Assembly (NCBI GenBank): GCA_023435895.1 | Contig: JAEZLH010000036.1 | Location: 124,001 to 188,000, forward strand | Source: Bacillota bacterium | GTDB taxonomy: Bacteria; Bacillota; Clostridia; Lachnospirales; Lachnospiraceae | Direction of reading: 5' to 3' | DNA: 64,000 nucleotides | Shown: piece by piece, positions 1 to 7,566 of the stretch | Layout of the letters: the number at the start of each line of letters is the position of its first letter | Position numbering within the stretch: position 1 is the stretch's first letter | The notes under the pieces: generated by a model | The model's input: only the letters and a program-made list of their open reading frames with translations | Told to the model about the DNA's origin: nothing | The model's database searches: none | Program-made: the position numbers and the translations under genes

Positions 1-132
1 TTGCTCGAAAATCCAGTTTCCGAAGCCCTGCTTATTGACGCTGTATTTTTCATGGATTGAAATTCTGGTCTGTAGGTTTGCTTCATTTTTGTATTGTTCT
101 TTAACAACGTGATCGTTTTGAATTGATTCCAT
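1..132 (-). CDS. SAM-dependent methyltransferase, N-terminal fragment (cut by window edge)
   Basis: An open frame begins at the ATG at 132 and runs off the left edge after 44 codons. It is preceded by a good ribosome binding site (AAAGGACC, about 5 bases upstream). The N-terminus contains RISIHEKYSVNKQGFGNW, which resembles the start of class I SAM-dependent methyltransferases of clostridia and bacilli that begin with an arginine- and lysine-rich 'IHxKYSxNKxGFGxW' stretch. The SAM-binding motif itself would lie outside the window, so the family call rests only on this N-terminal signature. The next gene downstream in the window is on the same strand, about 65 bases away. Confidence 0.6.
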   Translation of the reverse strand, partial: MESIQNDHVVKEQYKNEANLQTRISIHEKYSVNKQGFGNWIFEQ

Positions 133-197
133 GGTAGGTCCTTTCTTGGGACATATTTTTATATCATTATCATCCCAAACTTCATTTTTCGCAACCT

Positions 198-1010
198 TCA
201 CTCTAAACCTTCATTCTCAACCTTCAAATATTTATTCTCTTTCAACCACTTTACGGATTGTTTTAATGCTTCAATCGTTTTTGTTTCTATTACGCACCTG
301 CAATTATGTAACTTAGCCAAATTCAATCGTTGAATCAGGTTAATCTCACCTGTTCCAAGTGTCATATGGTCTGCTTTATTGGCGCCATCATGAATATGAA
401 AATGTCGCAGGCGTTCCTCATTCTTCATAATAAAAGCCTCATCCACATTGCCACTGGAATTTGAATGACCTATATCCCAGGTTAATGCAAAAACCTTACT
501 TTGCAATAGAAATTCAATAGCCTCTTTTTCATATGTAGTAAATCCATCTGTGTTTTCAATGCAAATACTAATGTCATCATCGCCAACCGCCTTCTCACAC
601 CTGTCCCGAAATCGAATTATGCTTTCTAAATAATTATCCTTGTATTGCTCAAATAGTTTTACTTTCTTATCCGGTAATGTAAAATGCACTCCGTGATTCA
701 TATGCATGTTAAGAATTTTGATATCTAATTTCTTTGATGCTCCAATGGCTCGTTCCACTGTTTCCATATAAGCCTGTGCTACTAATGGGTTGAAATCACT
801 AACATTTAAATTTTCATCCAAATGGAGGGTATAGAACAATTGATAAACATCCTTCAGCTCTTTCAGATAATCTGTTTTCTCCAGATTATCTAACTGATAC
901 TGTGGCAAATTCATATTTATCTCCACAAAGTGCAAACCCAATTCCTTGCATAACTTCATTGTATCTTCCAGTGAATAAAGTTCAATCAATGTTGGCATTC
1001 CAAATTTCAT
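198..1010 (-). CDS. Sugar phosphate isomerase/epimerase-like TIM-barrel protein
   Basis: A 270-residue protein of the xylose isomerase-like / AP endonuclease 2 TIM-barrel family. It shows the usual metal-ligand series: Glu in ICIENTDG, Asp and His in TWDIGHS, His in FHIHDG and Glu in CVIETK. Members isomerise or epimerise sugars or act as metal-dependent lyases; the substrate here cannot be told from sequence. I start it at the ATG at 1010 (MKFGMPTLIEL), behind GGAGTG. Longer in-frame starts would overlap the upstream acetyltransferase and lie before the first beta strand. It sits 32 bases behind that GNAT gene on the same strand, so the two may be co-transcribed. Confidence 0.8.
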   Translation of the reverse strand: MKFGMPTLIELYSLEDTMKLCKELGLHFVEINMNLPQYQLDNLEKTDYLKELKDVYQLFYTLHLDENLNVSDFNPLVAQAYMETVERAIGASKKLDIKILNMHMNHGVHFTLPDKKVKLFEQYKDNYLESIIRFRDRCEKAVGDDDISICIENTDGFTTYEKEAIEFLLQSKVFALTWDIGHSNSSGNVDEAFIMKNEERLRHFHIHDGANKADHMTLGTGEINLIQRLNLAKLHNCRCVIETKTIEALKQSVKWLKENKYLKVENEGLE

Positions 1011-1042
1011 AGCATCACTCCAATCTAATTCTAGCACTATAG

Positions 1043-1627
1043 CTAGTTTTCCTCCTTGGAAACAAACTTCTTCGGTAGCTCCTTCTGGTGAAGCAACCAC
1101 TCTTCCTTCAATAAGCTATATTTCAATTCATCATCCCAACGACCGTCTTTATATCTTACTCTTCTGGATACGCCTTCTTTTGTCATGCCTAATTTTATCA
1201 TTATGCTTTCTGATTGACTGTTTGAAGAATTGCAACTGGCAGTTACTTTATGTATGCTATAGTTGGTAAATAGATAATTGATTAATGCCTTTCCCATCTC
1301 AGTGCCAAACCCCTGCCCCCAATACCCGGGTTTGATAAAGTATCCTATTTCAAATATTCCGCCCTGGGGATGCTTTAAAGCAACCTCGTAATCCACTATC
1401 CCGATTGGAACATTCTCTTCTTTTATACAAGCAACATATTGGATACCTATATCATGAGCACTTTGGTCCAGTAGTATATTCTTAAAGGCGTCTTTTGCAT
1501 CTTCCTGTGAAGTAAGTTTATCTAAATAGGCATATTTCATTACTTCTTCATCAGAATACAGCTCATAAAACAAGTCGAAATCGGTTTCGTTTAATGCTCT
1601 GTAGATTAATCTTGGGCTTTCAAACAT
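1043..1627 (-). CDS. GNAT family N-acetyltransferase (RimJ/RimL-like)
   Basis: A 194-residue protein with the RimJ/RimL-type GNAT layout. The N-terminal strand reads ESPRLIYRALNETDFDLFYELYSDEEVM. The core is FEIGYFIKPGYWGQGFGTEMGKAL, where GQGFGTE is the acetyl-CoA pyrophosphate loop. Further on is CNSSNSQSESIMIKLGM, the usual 'N..S..v.ekLGF' motif. It probably transfers acetyl from acetyl-CoA to an amine such as a ribosomal N-terminus or a small molecule; the acceptor is unknown. The start is the ATG at 1627, directly behind GGAGG with good spacing. An upstream in-frame start would add 25 residues outside the family fold. Confidence 0.85.
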   Translation of the reverse strand: MFESPRLIYRALNETDFDLFYELYSDEEVMKYAYLDKLTSQEDAKDAFKNILLDQSAHDIGIQYVACIKEENVPIGIVDYEVALKHPQGGIFEIGYFIKPGYWGQGFGTEMGKALINYLFTNYSIHKVTASCNSSNSQSESIMIKLGMTKEGVSRRVRYKDGRWDDELKYSLLKEEWLLHQKELPKKFVSKEEN

Positions 1628-1866
1628 AAATATCCTCCAATTAAATAGGGTTAATAATTGCTCTTTGGTTATACTTGATTTATAGTAAATAAACGTATTC
1701 ATGGGATTTTAAATAAAGCGTTGAATTTAGCCATAAAAATTAATTAAGGTTCCCCTTTGGTAATACGATTCTAGAATCTATCAACGACATATAACTACTA
1801 TTTCAACTTGTTTGGTACTTGTACGGTTACTTGTTCGAAATTACATACCTCACACCCAAACAGCAT

Positions 1867-2187
1867 TTATAACCTTTCCAATAAAAATTTTACGGTTTCT
1901 TTCAGTTCATCGCTAAACTCATCAAGACTTTCCAAACTAATCGTACCATCACTAACAAGAGAAACAATGTCATATATCATATTCGACTTCTTAAATTCTA
2001 TACAAACACCTGGTTTTTTCTTATCAATCTTAAGTCTTTTCTCCAGCTCCCAGAACTTGGTTGATGCAGGTGAATCCCCACTTAAAAGTACAATGTATTC
2101 CTTATCAAGTTTCTCTATATAAGCTTCCTGCCAAACACCAATCTTATCTCTAAAAAGCTTCCAGTCTTTTTTCGTAGGCTCTATCAT
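1867..2187 (-). CDS. Conserved hypothetical protein of about 106 residues
   Basis: A small acidic and lysine-rich soluble protein with no signal peptide or membrane segment. It begins MIEPTKKDWKLFRDKIGVWQ and contains FWELEKRLKIDKKKPGV and a C-terminal helix FSDELKETVKFLLERL. I recognise this as a short family widespread in Firmicutes, but its function is not established; some databases carry misleading 'transporter' labels for it. The start at 2187 is supported by GGAAGG upstream. It is followed in the reverse direction by a tiny zinc ribbon gene, with 26 bases between them. Confidence 0.7.
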   Translation of the reverse strand: MIEPTKKDWKLFRDKIGVWQEAYIEKLDKEYIVLLSGDSPASTKFWELEKRLKIDKKKPGVCIEFKKSNMIYDIVSLVSDGTISLESLDEFSDELKETVKFLLERL

Positions 2188-2213
2188 TATTACCTTCCCT
2201 CGCGTTCAACTTA

Positions 2214-2378
2214 TTAATCTTCCACACATCTGGCAACAGAACTTCCACACTTTGCACATCTCCCTTGAAGAACAATTCCGTATTTATCATTAATAACTGC
2301 ATAATCATAGATGGATGTTAATTCGCAATTACTGCAAAATACATTATTTTTAAGTGCCTCTTTCCAATCTTCTGGCAT
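2214..2378 (-). CDS. Small zinc-ribbon protein, 54 residues
   Basis: A short frame starting at the ATG at 2378 (MPEDWKEALKNNVFCSNC) behind GTGGAG at ideal spacing, ending with TAA. It has two CxxC knuckles, CSNC and CAKC, about 23 residues apart: a compact zinc ribbon. The context 'W...aL.nnvfC.nC....i.dy.i......vl.GkC.kCg..VaR.vE' is a repeated small clostridial and bacillar protein type of unknown role. The frame continues open for seven codons upstream but has no start codon there and hits TGA inside the preceding gene, so 2378 is the only sensible start. It lies 13 bases behind the MazG-like gene and is probably co-transcribed. Confidence 0.7.
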   Translation of the reverse strand: MPEDWKEALKNNVFCSNCELTSIYDYAVINDKYGIVLQGRCAKCGSSVARCVED

Positions 2379-2391
2379 CTTGCTCCACTTT

Positions 2392-2745
2392 TTAAGCTTT
2401 CATATCCGAAACTGCTGTCATCTGATTCGCTTCGTCATCTTCCACATATTCTAAGAACAACCTTTTCTCAAAACCTCCTCGATTTTTATTCTTCTCCTGA
2501 CGTTTCGCTTCCAACTCATCGGTTGTATATCCACGAGCACTGCAAATAGCATATAGTACTTCCAGCACATCTGCCATTTCTTCGATACTTTTATCTGCCT
2601 GATACTCTTTTACTTCTTCCAAAAGTTTTTTATCCAATGCTATAATATAGTCTTTTTCTGATAATATTTTGAATTTTGCCTTGTGACCATCCTTCTCAAT
2701 CACTTCAGGTATTTTATCTCTTACTAATTTATTGTATCTTTTCAA
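2392..2745 (-). CDS. MazG-like nucleoside triphosphate pyrophosphohydrolase
   Basis: A protein of about 117 residues starting KRYNKLVRDKIPEVIEKDG, the signature of the phosphoribosyl-ATP pyrophosphohydrolase-like / MazG superfamily. The metal-binding helices are visible as KLLEEVKEYQ and SIEEMADVLEVLYAI (E..E and E..D spacing). Such enzymes hydrolyse non-canonical or excess NTPs to NMP and pyrophosphate. I choose the TTG at 2745 (GGAAGG about 9 bases upstream) because it gives exactly the family N-terminus. The frame is open back to 2835, but those 30 codons are derived from a decayed copy of the 3' end of an HNH gene (see repeat 2735-2835), so they are unlikely to be native. Start confidence is moderate. 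Confidence 0.75.
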   Translation of the reverse strand: MKRYNKLVRDKIPEVIEKDGHKAKFKILSEKDYIIALDKKLLEEVKEYQADKSIEEMADVLEVLYAICSARGYTTDELEAKRQEKNKNRGGFEKRLFLEYVEDDEANQMTAVSDMKA

Positions 2746-2835
2746 AAGTATGTACCTTCCTTCCCAGGTATCCATTTTCATGATATCTGTTGCATTTTGC
2801 GCAATAATGTTTTGTAGTCTTGGGTTATTGCTCAT
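2735..2835 (-). pseudogene. Decayed copy of the 3' end of the HNH endonuclease gene
   Basis: The sequence here aligns with 4920-5020, the last roughly 100 bases of the intact HNH gene, in the same orientation. The first 31 bases differ at only two sites; over the next 45 bases there are a few substitutions and one compensating pair of single-base indels; beyond that the match weakens. In the HNH reading frame this copy still reads GYHENGYLGRKVHTFEKIQ then stop, against GYHEIWIPGGKVRTFEKID then stop in the intact gene. It is therefore a remnant of a related HNH gene, now lying just upstream of the MazG-like gene. Confidence 0.75.
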
Positions 2836-3184
2836 ACTATCATTTATCGAGATTTTGGTTGTTATTTCTGTAATAGCAGAAATTAGATTTACTGTCTTGT
2901 CTGTTATTGTATACAGTGCAACATTGCCTGTTTGTTCATTTTTTCCTTACTTTGAGTTAAAATCTGCGCTTACATGATTAACTTTATTGTTTTTTACATA
3001 TTTTTCACTTGTGCATTATTATACCGTACAAGCTTCTATAATACCACTAAATTTTACATTTATTTTACAGTACTCTAGATTACATATAAATTCCAATTCC
3101 ATTACAAATTAGAGATTTTTTAAAACGACATCCATCACGTTTAAGGCATATCCCTCTCGAAGTCATAGTCCTTATCTTCATAGG

Positions 3185-4033
3185 TTAGTTCTCGCTGCCG
3201 TTCAGGCTGGTTCCTACTTCAATCAAATTATTTACTACATCTTCAAAACTAATATCCGATGCATATTGATTATCATTCCGATAATTATTCCAAAGTCTTT
3301 CTAAAGCTATTTCTTGTTTAATATCGTCACAAATTTCCTTCCATTCTGACATCTCTTCTAAAGAACCACGTTTTTTTGCCGTATTATCTACTGCCAATTT
3401 AAATACTGGCATTCTAATTTTTTCAAATCTACTCTTATACAGTATGTATAGATCATAAAAATCCCTTGCTCTTGTCGTTCCAATATTTCTACGAATAATG
3501 GTCTCATATTTTTCAGCTAGAATTGTTTCAATGCTATATGCCATTACAGAAACAGACTGATCTTCAAACAATAACTGGTAAGAATAAGTTATAGCCGCAG
3601 GTGTAATACTGTCTCCCGTGGTAATATCAATTTTCATTGGTGCATTTATTTTTCCATAAGAGGCCTTAATATGTACACAAAAATTATTATAAGTGCCTTC
3701 CTCTCGGATTGGTTCCATTTTTTCAAATGTAAATTTAATTCCATCTCCTACATCAATCTGCAATAATTCCAATATTACTAAGTAAATATGCTCCTCCTCC
3801 ATAGGAATTCCCTTTACAGTTACATCCATATCTAATGTGCTTCTTCCTTCCACTCCAATCATAGATGAAATCAAAAGACCTCCCTTTAGAATAAAATTAT
3901 CTTTATACTTAGATAATGAAAGTCTTTCTAAAATACGCTCAAACAGAAATATTTGTAACACTTCCTGAGGCTTTAATTTCTTTTGAACGGCAATGTTACG
4001 AATTGCTCCTTTTAATTGTTCCGGTGTTTTCAT
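3185..4033 (-). CDS. abiEii: AbiEii/AbiGii-family nucleotidyltransferase toxin
   Basis: A 282-residue protein of the type IV toxin-antitoxin AbiE family. Near residues 50-70 it has FILKGGLLISS and GRSTLDMDV, the GG-S and DxD nucleotidyltransferase motifs. Further on it has IETILAEKYETII and TRARDFYDLYILY, the conserved C-terminal motifs of AbiEii. Characterised members transfer nucleotides and arrest growth or abort phage infection. I start it at the ATG at 4033, which sits 7 bases from AAGGAGG; the GTG at 4039 would overlap that site. It lies 12 bases downstream of the AbiEi gene in the standard antitoxin-toxin order. Confidence 0.88.
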   Translation of the reverse strand: MKTPEQLKGAIRNIAVQKKLKPQEVLQIFLFERILERLSLSKYKDNFILKGGLLISSMIGVEGRSTLDMDVTVKGIPMEEEHIYLVILELLQIDVGDGIKFTFEKMEPIREEGTYNNFCVHIKASYGKINAPMKIDITTGDSITPAAITYSYQLLFEDQSVSVMAYSIETILAEKYETIIRRNIGTTRARDFYDLYILYKSRFEKIRMPVFKLAVDNTAKKRGSLEEMSEWKEICDDIKQEIALERLWNNYRNDNQYASDISFEDVVNNLIEVGTSLNGSEN

Positions 4034-4045
4034 ACCCACTCCTCC

Positions 4046-4645
4046 TTAGCTTAATACTTCCATATAGGTTCGAAGTTTTTCTTCAACTCCAAATTGTTTG
4101 CCGTACTTTAATAGCTTTCTCGTGTTACTTCCAGTCTTAAAATATTCTTTCATCGCCTGAGTATATAGCTGCATATCAATATTCTTCTTGTCACGTATCA
4201 GATCACAAATACAACGCTCTTTATCATATCCTTTGACATTTGCTCCCATGGGCGACTGAATTTCTATGATCCCTAAATCCCATAATTCCTTTTTGACATA
4301 ATGAAAATGAATGGATGGATAATCTTTTTTGATTCTTGATACATTATAACCTTGTGGAACTGTTACATCTATATTATGTGGCACCCGATCAGACATCCCC
4401 AATAAATATAATGCTGTTCCATATGAAAAAACGACATTTTGACTTCTTATCTGTATCAGTTTATACTCATCTGCGATTGCTTCTGATATTGAATAAATCC
4501 CTTGTGATTCTTTCAGTAAAAGACCTTCCTCAACGAACGGCTTAAGGATGGTTCTGCTTAAACCTGCAGCTTCTACCTGCTTTGTTGTTATTATTCCATC
4601 TGAATTATTTGCAATCTCTTTAATAATTTGAAATGATGTATCCAT
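4046..4645 (-). CDS. abiEi: AbiEi-family antitoxin and transcriptional autorepressor
   Basis: A 199-residue protein with an N-terminal winged helix (residues about 1-60, including GIITTKQVEAAGLSRTILK and LLLKESQGIYSIS) and the C-terminal AbiEi domain. The conserved stretch 'vvFSYGTALYLLGMSDR.P' is followed by VTVPQGYN. AbiEi proteins counter the cognate AbiEii enzyme and repress the operon by binding inverted repeats in its promoter. The ATG at 4645 lies 6 bases from GAGGTG; a GTG 27 bases upstream lacks a ribosome binding site. It is the first gene of a two-gene operon, with AT-rich promoter-like DNA upstream. Confidence 0.87.
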   Translation of the reverse strand: MDTSFQIIKEIANNSDGIITTKQVEAAGLSRTILKPFVEEGLLLKESQGIYSISEAIADEYKLIQIRSQNVVFSYGTALYLLGMSDRVPHNIDVTVPQGYNVSRIKKDYPSIHFHYVKKELWDLGIIEIQSPMGANVKGYDKERCICDLIRDKKNIDMQLYTQAMKEYFKTGSNTRKLLKYGKQFGVEEKLRTYMEVLS

Positions 4646-4685
4646 TTGTTTCACCTCACTCTCACTGTTCACTTCGTAACTTCCA

Positions 4686-4711
4686 TTCTTTAATTATAAA
4701 ACTTAAAAGAA
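4686..4711. promoter_or_regulatory. Possible AbiEi operator (imperfect inverted repeat)
   Basis: Just upstream of abiEi the arms TTCTTTAA and TTAAAAGAA face each other with one extra base, inside AT-rich DNA about 45 bases before the start codon. AbiEi regulators are known to bind inverted repeats overlapping their own promoter. I could not define convincing -35 and -10 boxes, so this is tentative. Confidence 0.3.
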
Positions 4712-4790
4712 CGTTTGTAAATAATCAATCTAATATAACACATATTTTTATTCTGACCGTTTCAATTAGCTTTATTCTTGGTATGAAAAT

Positions 4791-4811
4791 AAGCCTTGAA
4801 ATTCAAGGCTT
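4791..4811 (-). terminator. Stem-loop between the HNH gene and abiEi
   Basis: A perfect inverted repeat, AAGCCTTGAA and TTCAAGGCTT, separated by one base. It lies about 100 bases beyond the HNH stop codon. On the minus strand it is followed by ATTTTC, a weak U-tract. It may end HNH transcription before the AbiE operon. Confidence 0.4.
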
Positions 4812-4913
4812 TGATAGATTTGCACTAATTAGCGGCATTCATTTGACTTTCTTGCATAATACTTAATCAGTATTGTACATCTACGTCAAATATTACTCTT
4901 TGAAAAATATCCA

Positions 4914-5930
4914 TTAATCTATCTTTTCAAAAGTACGTACCTTCCCTCCCGGTATCCAAATTTCATGATATCCGTTACATTTTGCCCAATAATATATAAT
5001 CCTTAGCTTCTGGTCTTGATAAGACTTCGAAATCTGGGCTGCATCTTTTTCTATAATCATATGATTCCTTTGGATTAGATTGTCCACAAATACATTCGGA
5101 GTTAACTTGTCCGACTTCTTCAAATTGCATTGTGGGCAGGAAAGTACCAGATTCCAAAGGTTATCATCTTTAATAAATGACCAAGGTATAAAATGATCCA
5201 CATGAATTTCGCCATATCTTAATTCTTTACCACAATAGAAGCAGGTACGCTCTTCAAATTCTTCAAATAATATTCTGCGATAAATGGACAAATTATTTCG
5301 TAGTGTAATGGTATCCAAATTATTGAGAAGATTTCTGGTAGAGGACTCTTCATTGATTTTCTCAAGGTATTTTGCCCATTCGAAATAGTTCATTTTCTCG
5401 AGAATTTTCTTATGCTTCGTCATAAACTGGTAGACAAGAGGATTTAACTGTATGTATTCACCCTTCTTGGAAAAGGAATATAAGGTGTCCTTTGAATCTC
5501 TGAACAATGCACCAACTACATTTTCCTTACACTTCATCTTTACTTTGTGGCAAATTTTGATTTTCAAGTCATCGGAGATAGCCTCAAAGCTGACATCAGA
5601 AATAATCTCTTGCTGGTTCAATGCTTCTTTTAACACTCGTTCCAGTGAGGTTTCTCTACCATCCTTTGTTTTTGCCTTCTGTCTGAGATTGTATTTTAGA
5701 ACCAGGTTCCAGTAGATTTCAGTGAATTTGTAGAACAGCTGGTCAAAGGAAAGGACAAGGTTTTCGTCGGCGTTGTAGAGACTGTCTAAAATGGATTTGA
5801 AGAAGCCAAACTTATAACTGGTATCATGAGAAACCTTATTGGAAAACAGACCGCTGAAAATAGACCAAAGGTCATCTTCGGTAAGGGGAGTTGGGGAATA
5901 GGATGCTTCTTTTAAATCATAACCAGCCAT
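4914..5930 (-). CDS. HNH endonuclease domain protein, probably defence-related
   Basis: A 338-residue protein. The C-terminal HNH nuclease is clear: zinc cysteines CFYC (230, 233) and CPQC (265, 268), the catalytic pair in VDHFIPWS (Asp245-His246), and the Asn-containing WNLVLSC. The N-terminal 210 residues are a helical domain beginning with YSPTPLTEDDLWSIFSG, which I recognise only as a companion of stand-alone HNH nucleases in accessory regions. The start at 5930 has AAAGGAG six bases away. It lies 86 bases behind the two-TM gene on the same strand. Its last 100 bases recur as a decayed copy at 2735-2835, on the other side of the AbiE pair. Confidence 0.85.
   Translation of the reverse strand: MAGYDLKEASYSPTPLTEDDLWSIFSGLFSNKVSHDTSYKFGFFKSILDSLYNADENLVLSFDQLFYKFTEIYWNLVLKYNLRQKAKTKDGRETSLERVLKEALNQQEIISDVSFEAISDDLKIKICHKVKMKCKENVVGALFRDSKDTLYSFSKKGEYIQLNPLVYQFMTKHKKILEKMNYFEWAKYLEKINEESSTRNLLNNLDTITLRNNLSIYRRILFEEFEERTCFYCGKELRYGEIHVDHFIPWSFIKDDNLWNLVLSCPQCNLKKSDKLTPNVFVDNLIQRNHMIIEKDAAQISKSYQDQKLRIIYYWAKCNGYHEIWIPGGKVRTFEKID
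4920..5020. repeat. Direct repeat: HNH 3' end, second copy at 2735-2835
   Basis: This segment of the intact HNH gene matches 2735-2835 in the same orientation. The two copies bracket the AbiEi/AbiEii pair, with about 2.1 kb between them. The best-conserved part is the block nearest the stop codon (two mismatches in 31 bases). The divergence shows the event is not recent. Confidence 0.75.
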
Positions 5931-6016
5931 GGGGGGCTCCTTTTATTAGAAATAATGGTATCTATGCATTCTATGTATTATTAATTTTTCAATAACTTTA
6001 ATAAGTTTAGACTATA

Positions 6017-6655
6017 TTACTTTTTTATCAGTGTTTCTATATCATTAATGAAAAAGGATAGCATATCTCCTTTTTTTAATCTCTTACCTAATCCTATATC
6101 CCTGCGAATCTCATAGATAATGTCTTCCATAAGTAATAAAGTTTTTGTACCACCACTATTTATTGATTGCTTTCTATATTTTAGCCATTTCTTCACGACA
6201 CGATTTGATCCCCAAAGAGTCAATCCTTTTGAAAACTCTGAAACCATACTTATCATATCTTCTTCAGATAGTCTATCTTTATCAGGCTTTTTGGAATCTT
6301 CCATAATTTTATAAACCATGGAAATAAATTGCTCATACGGTTGTGCTCTTTTATCAAATAGATATTTTTTTACATTAAACCTATATTCTACAATTCTTGC
6401 AACAATCGAACTTATAACAACACCAGTAATTGATACTGCACCTGTAATCATAGCAACAACAATTAATTTATCAGTATTACTAACAAAATTTTTCAAATAA
6501 AAATTTACTTCTTCTACGCCCTTTCCAGTAACTCTTACTATTTTAATTATGAGCCATAGAGCAAATAATAAAAATAATACAACTACAATAAGAGCAATTA
6601 TCATATTGATTCGTGGGTGTCTCTCTGCAAAAGTACCTTTAATCTCATTATCCAT
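6017..6655 (-). CDS. Two-transmembrane protein with cytoplasmic helical domain
   Basis: A 212-residue protein of unrecognised family. Hydrophobic segments lie at about residues 17-41 (MIIALIVVVLFLLFALWLII) and 63-86 (KLIVVAMITGAVSITGVVISS). The remaining roughly 120 residues are soluble and charged, with YEQFISMVYKIM, LTLWGSNRVVKKWLKYR and a conserved-looking IIYEIRRDIGLG near the end. I have seen 'lW.s..vi..W..yr......lLl.e.I..iR.DiG' stretches in uncharacterised membrane proteins, but cannot name a function. The start at 6655 is set by GAGGGAG. It is 185 bases behind the TOPRIM gene and 86 bases ahead of the HNH gene, so it may belong to either unit. Confidence 0.6.
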   Translation of the reverse strand: MDNEIKGTFAERHPRINMIIALIVVVLFLLFALWLIIKIVRVTGKGVEEVNFYLKNFVSNTDKLIVVAMITGAVSITGVVISSIVARIVEYRFNVKKYLFDKRAQPYEQFISMVYKIMEDSKKPDKDRLSEEDMISMVSEFSKGLTLWGSNRVVKKWLKYRKQSINSGGTKTLLLMEDIIYEIRRDIGLGKRLKKGDMLSFFINDIETLIKK

Positions 6656-6840
6656 TTTTCTCCCTCTTATATCATCTATAAATTAATTTTCCCTTCCTTT
6701 TATCTATATATATATATTTCTCTTCCTCCATTTAATAATCACCTTGCTTGGTCTCTTTCCAATACCAAAATAGGCACTAATTAAGAAGGGCTATGTTGGT
6801 ATTATGTTGATGAATATGCATATCTTGACATAAATACGTT

Positions 6841-7566
6841 TTAAATTTCTCTTAATTTTTTAAAGCACTGATCTAGTATTTTAGATTCTTCCCATTTAAC
6901 ACTTCTAATTTGTCGATCTATAAATGTAAAAACTTTCTCAGGATATTGTATCGCCCATGTTACTCCCAAACATGCCTTGAGTTTTAAACGTCTTTTATGC
7001 AGATATTTATCTGCAACAGGCAATATACTGTCTACAAACGAAATACTACGTTGAACTATCTCTTTATCGTATTCTTGCTCTGATATTGCGTCTAATAAAA
7101 GTGTTTCTAGAGCCCCTTCTTTGTCTGCGGGTATAATAACCAGTAAAAAATTAATTTTTACACTTTGCTTAAAACTATTCTCATATATGTTTTCAACCCA
7201 ATTATCATTACTAATATTGTGGATAATTGGTCTTAAAAAAGAATTCAATGAATTAATAATTGAAATTTCTTTTCTATCATCACGATCCATTATTATCGCT
7301 ATTTTTGAGAATGCACTAGTGTCAATCAAAACTGGATATATTTTATTTTTAAAAAAATTATCAAAATTATCCTTACCACCAACGCCACATATTAATAGGC
7401 TCTCTGTTTTATTATAATACCAATAAGCAGATTCTCCCTTTTCTTCATCTACCATAATATTCAAATCTTTAGGTGCCTTTTTATGCAACCATCCACAAGT
7501 TTTTTCTAAATAATAACTCAATAAGATCGCATCTGTTTTTCCTTCACATAATATCAGTTTATTCAT
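6841..7566 (-). CDS. TOPRIM-domain protein (probable nuclease) partnered with the OLD-like ATPase
   Basis: A 241-residue protein starting NKLILCEGKTDAILLSYYL. Glu8 within CEGKTDA and the Asp cluster in IAIIMDRDD (Asp94, 96, 97) form the metal-binding TOPRIM motifs of OLD-family nucleases, DnaG and topoisomerases. It most resembles stand-alone TOPRIM proteins annotated DUF3226 or DUF4435; I cannot separate these by eye. The C-terminal part (INFLLVIIPADKEGALETLLLDAI onward) also fits that group. Its ATG overlaps the ATPase stop by four bases, so translation is coupled. In PARIS the analogous AriB is a TOPRIM effector released from its ATPase to cut tRNA; a similar role here is inference. Confidence 0.75.
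   Translation of the reverse strand: MNKLILCEGKTDAILLSYYLEKTCGWLHKKAPKDLNIMVDEEKGESAYWYYNKTESLLICGVGGKDNFDNFFKNKIYPVLIDTSAFSKIAIIMDRDDRKEISIINSLNSFLRPIIHNISNDNWVENIYENSFKQSVKINFLLVIIPADKEGALETLLLDAISEQEYDKEIVQRSISFVDSILPVADKYLHKRRLKLKACLGVTWAIQYPEKVFTFIDRQIRSVKWEESKILDQCFKKLREI

Noticed and set aside
131..316. Plus-strand frame at the left edge
   Set aside because: It is opposite the TIM-barrel isomerase gene and the methyltransferase leader, with leucine- and phenylalanine-rich low-complexity product and no ribosome binding site.
4975..5157. 60-codon minus-strand frame inside the HNH gene
   Set aside because: It is an alternative frame within the intact HNH coding region, covering its zinc-binding part; no evidence of independent translation.
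6663..6760. Short minus-strand frame (about 19 codons) between the TOPRIM and two-TM genes
   Set aside because: It encodes a lysine- and tyrosine-rich stretch from TA dinucleotide repeats; the upstream site is weak and nothing supports translation.
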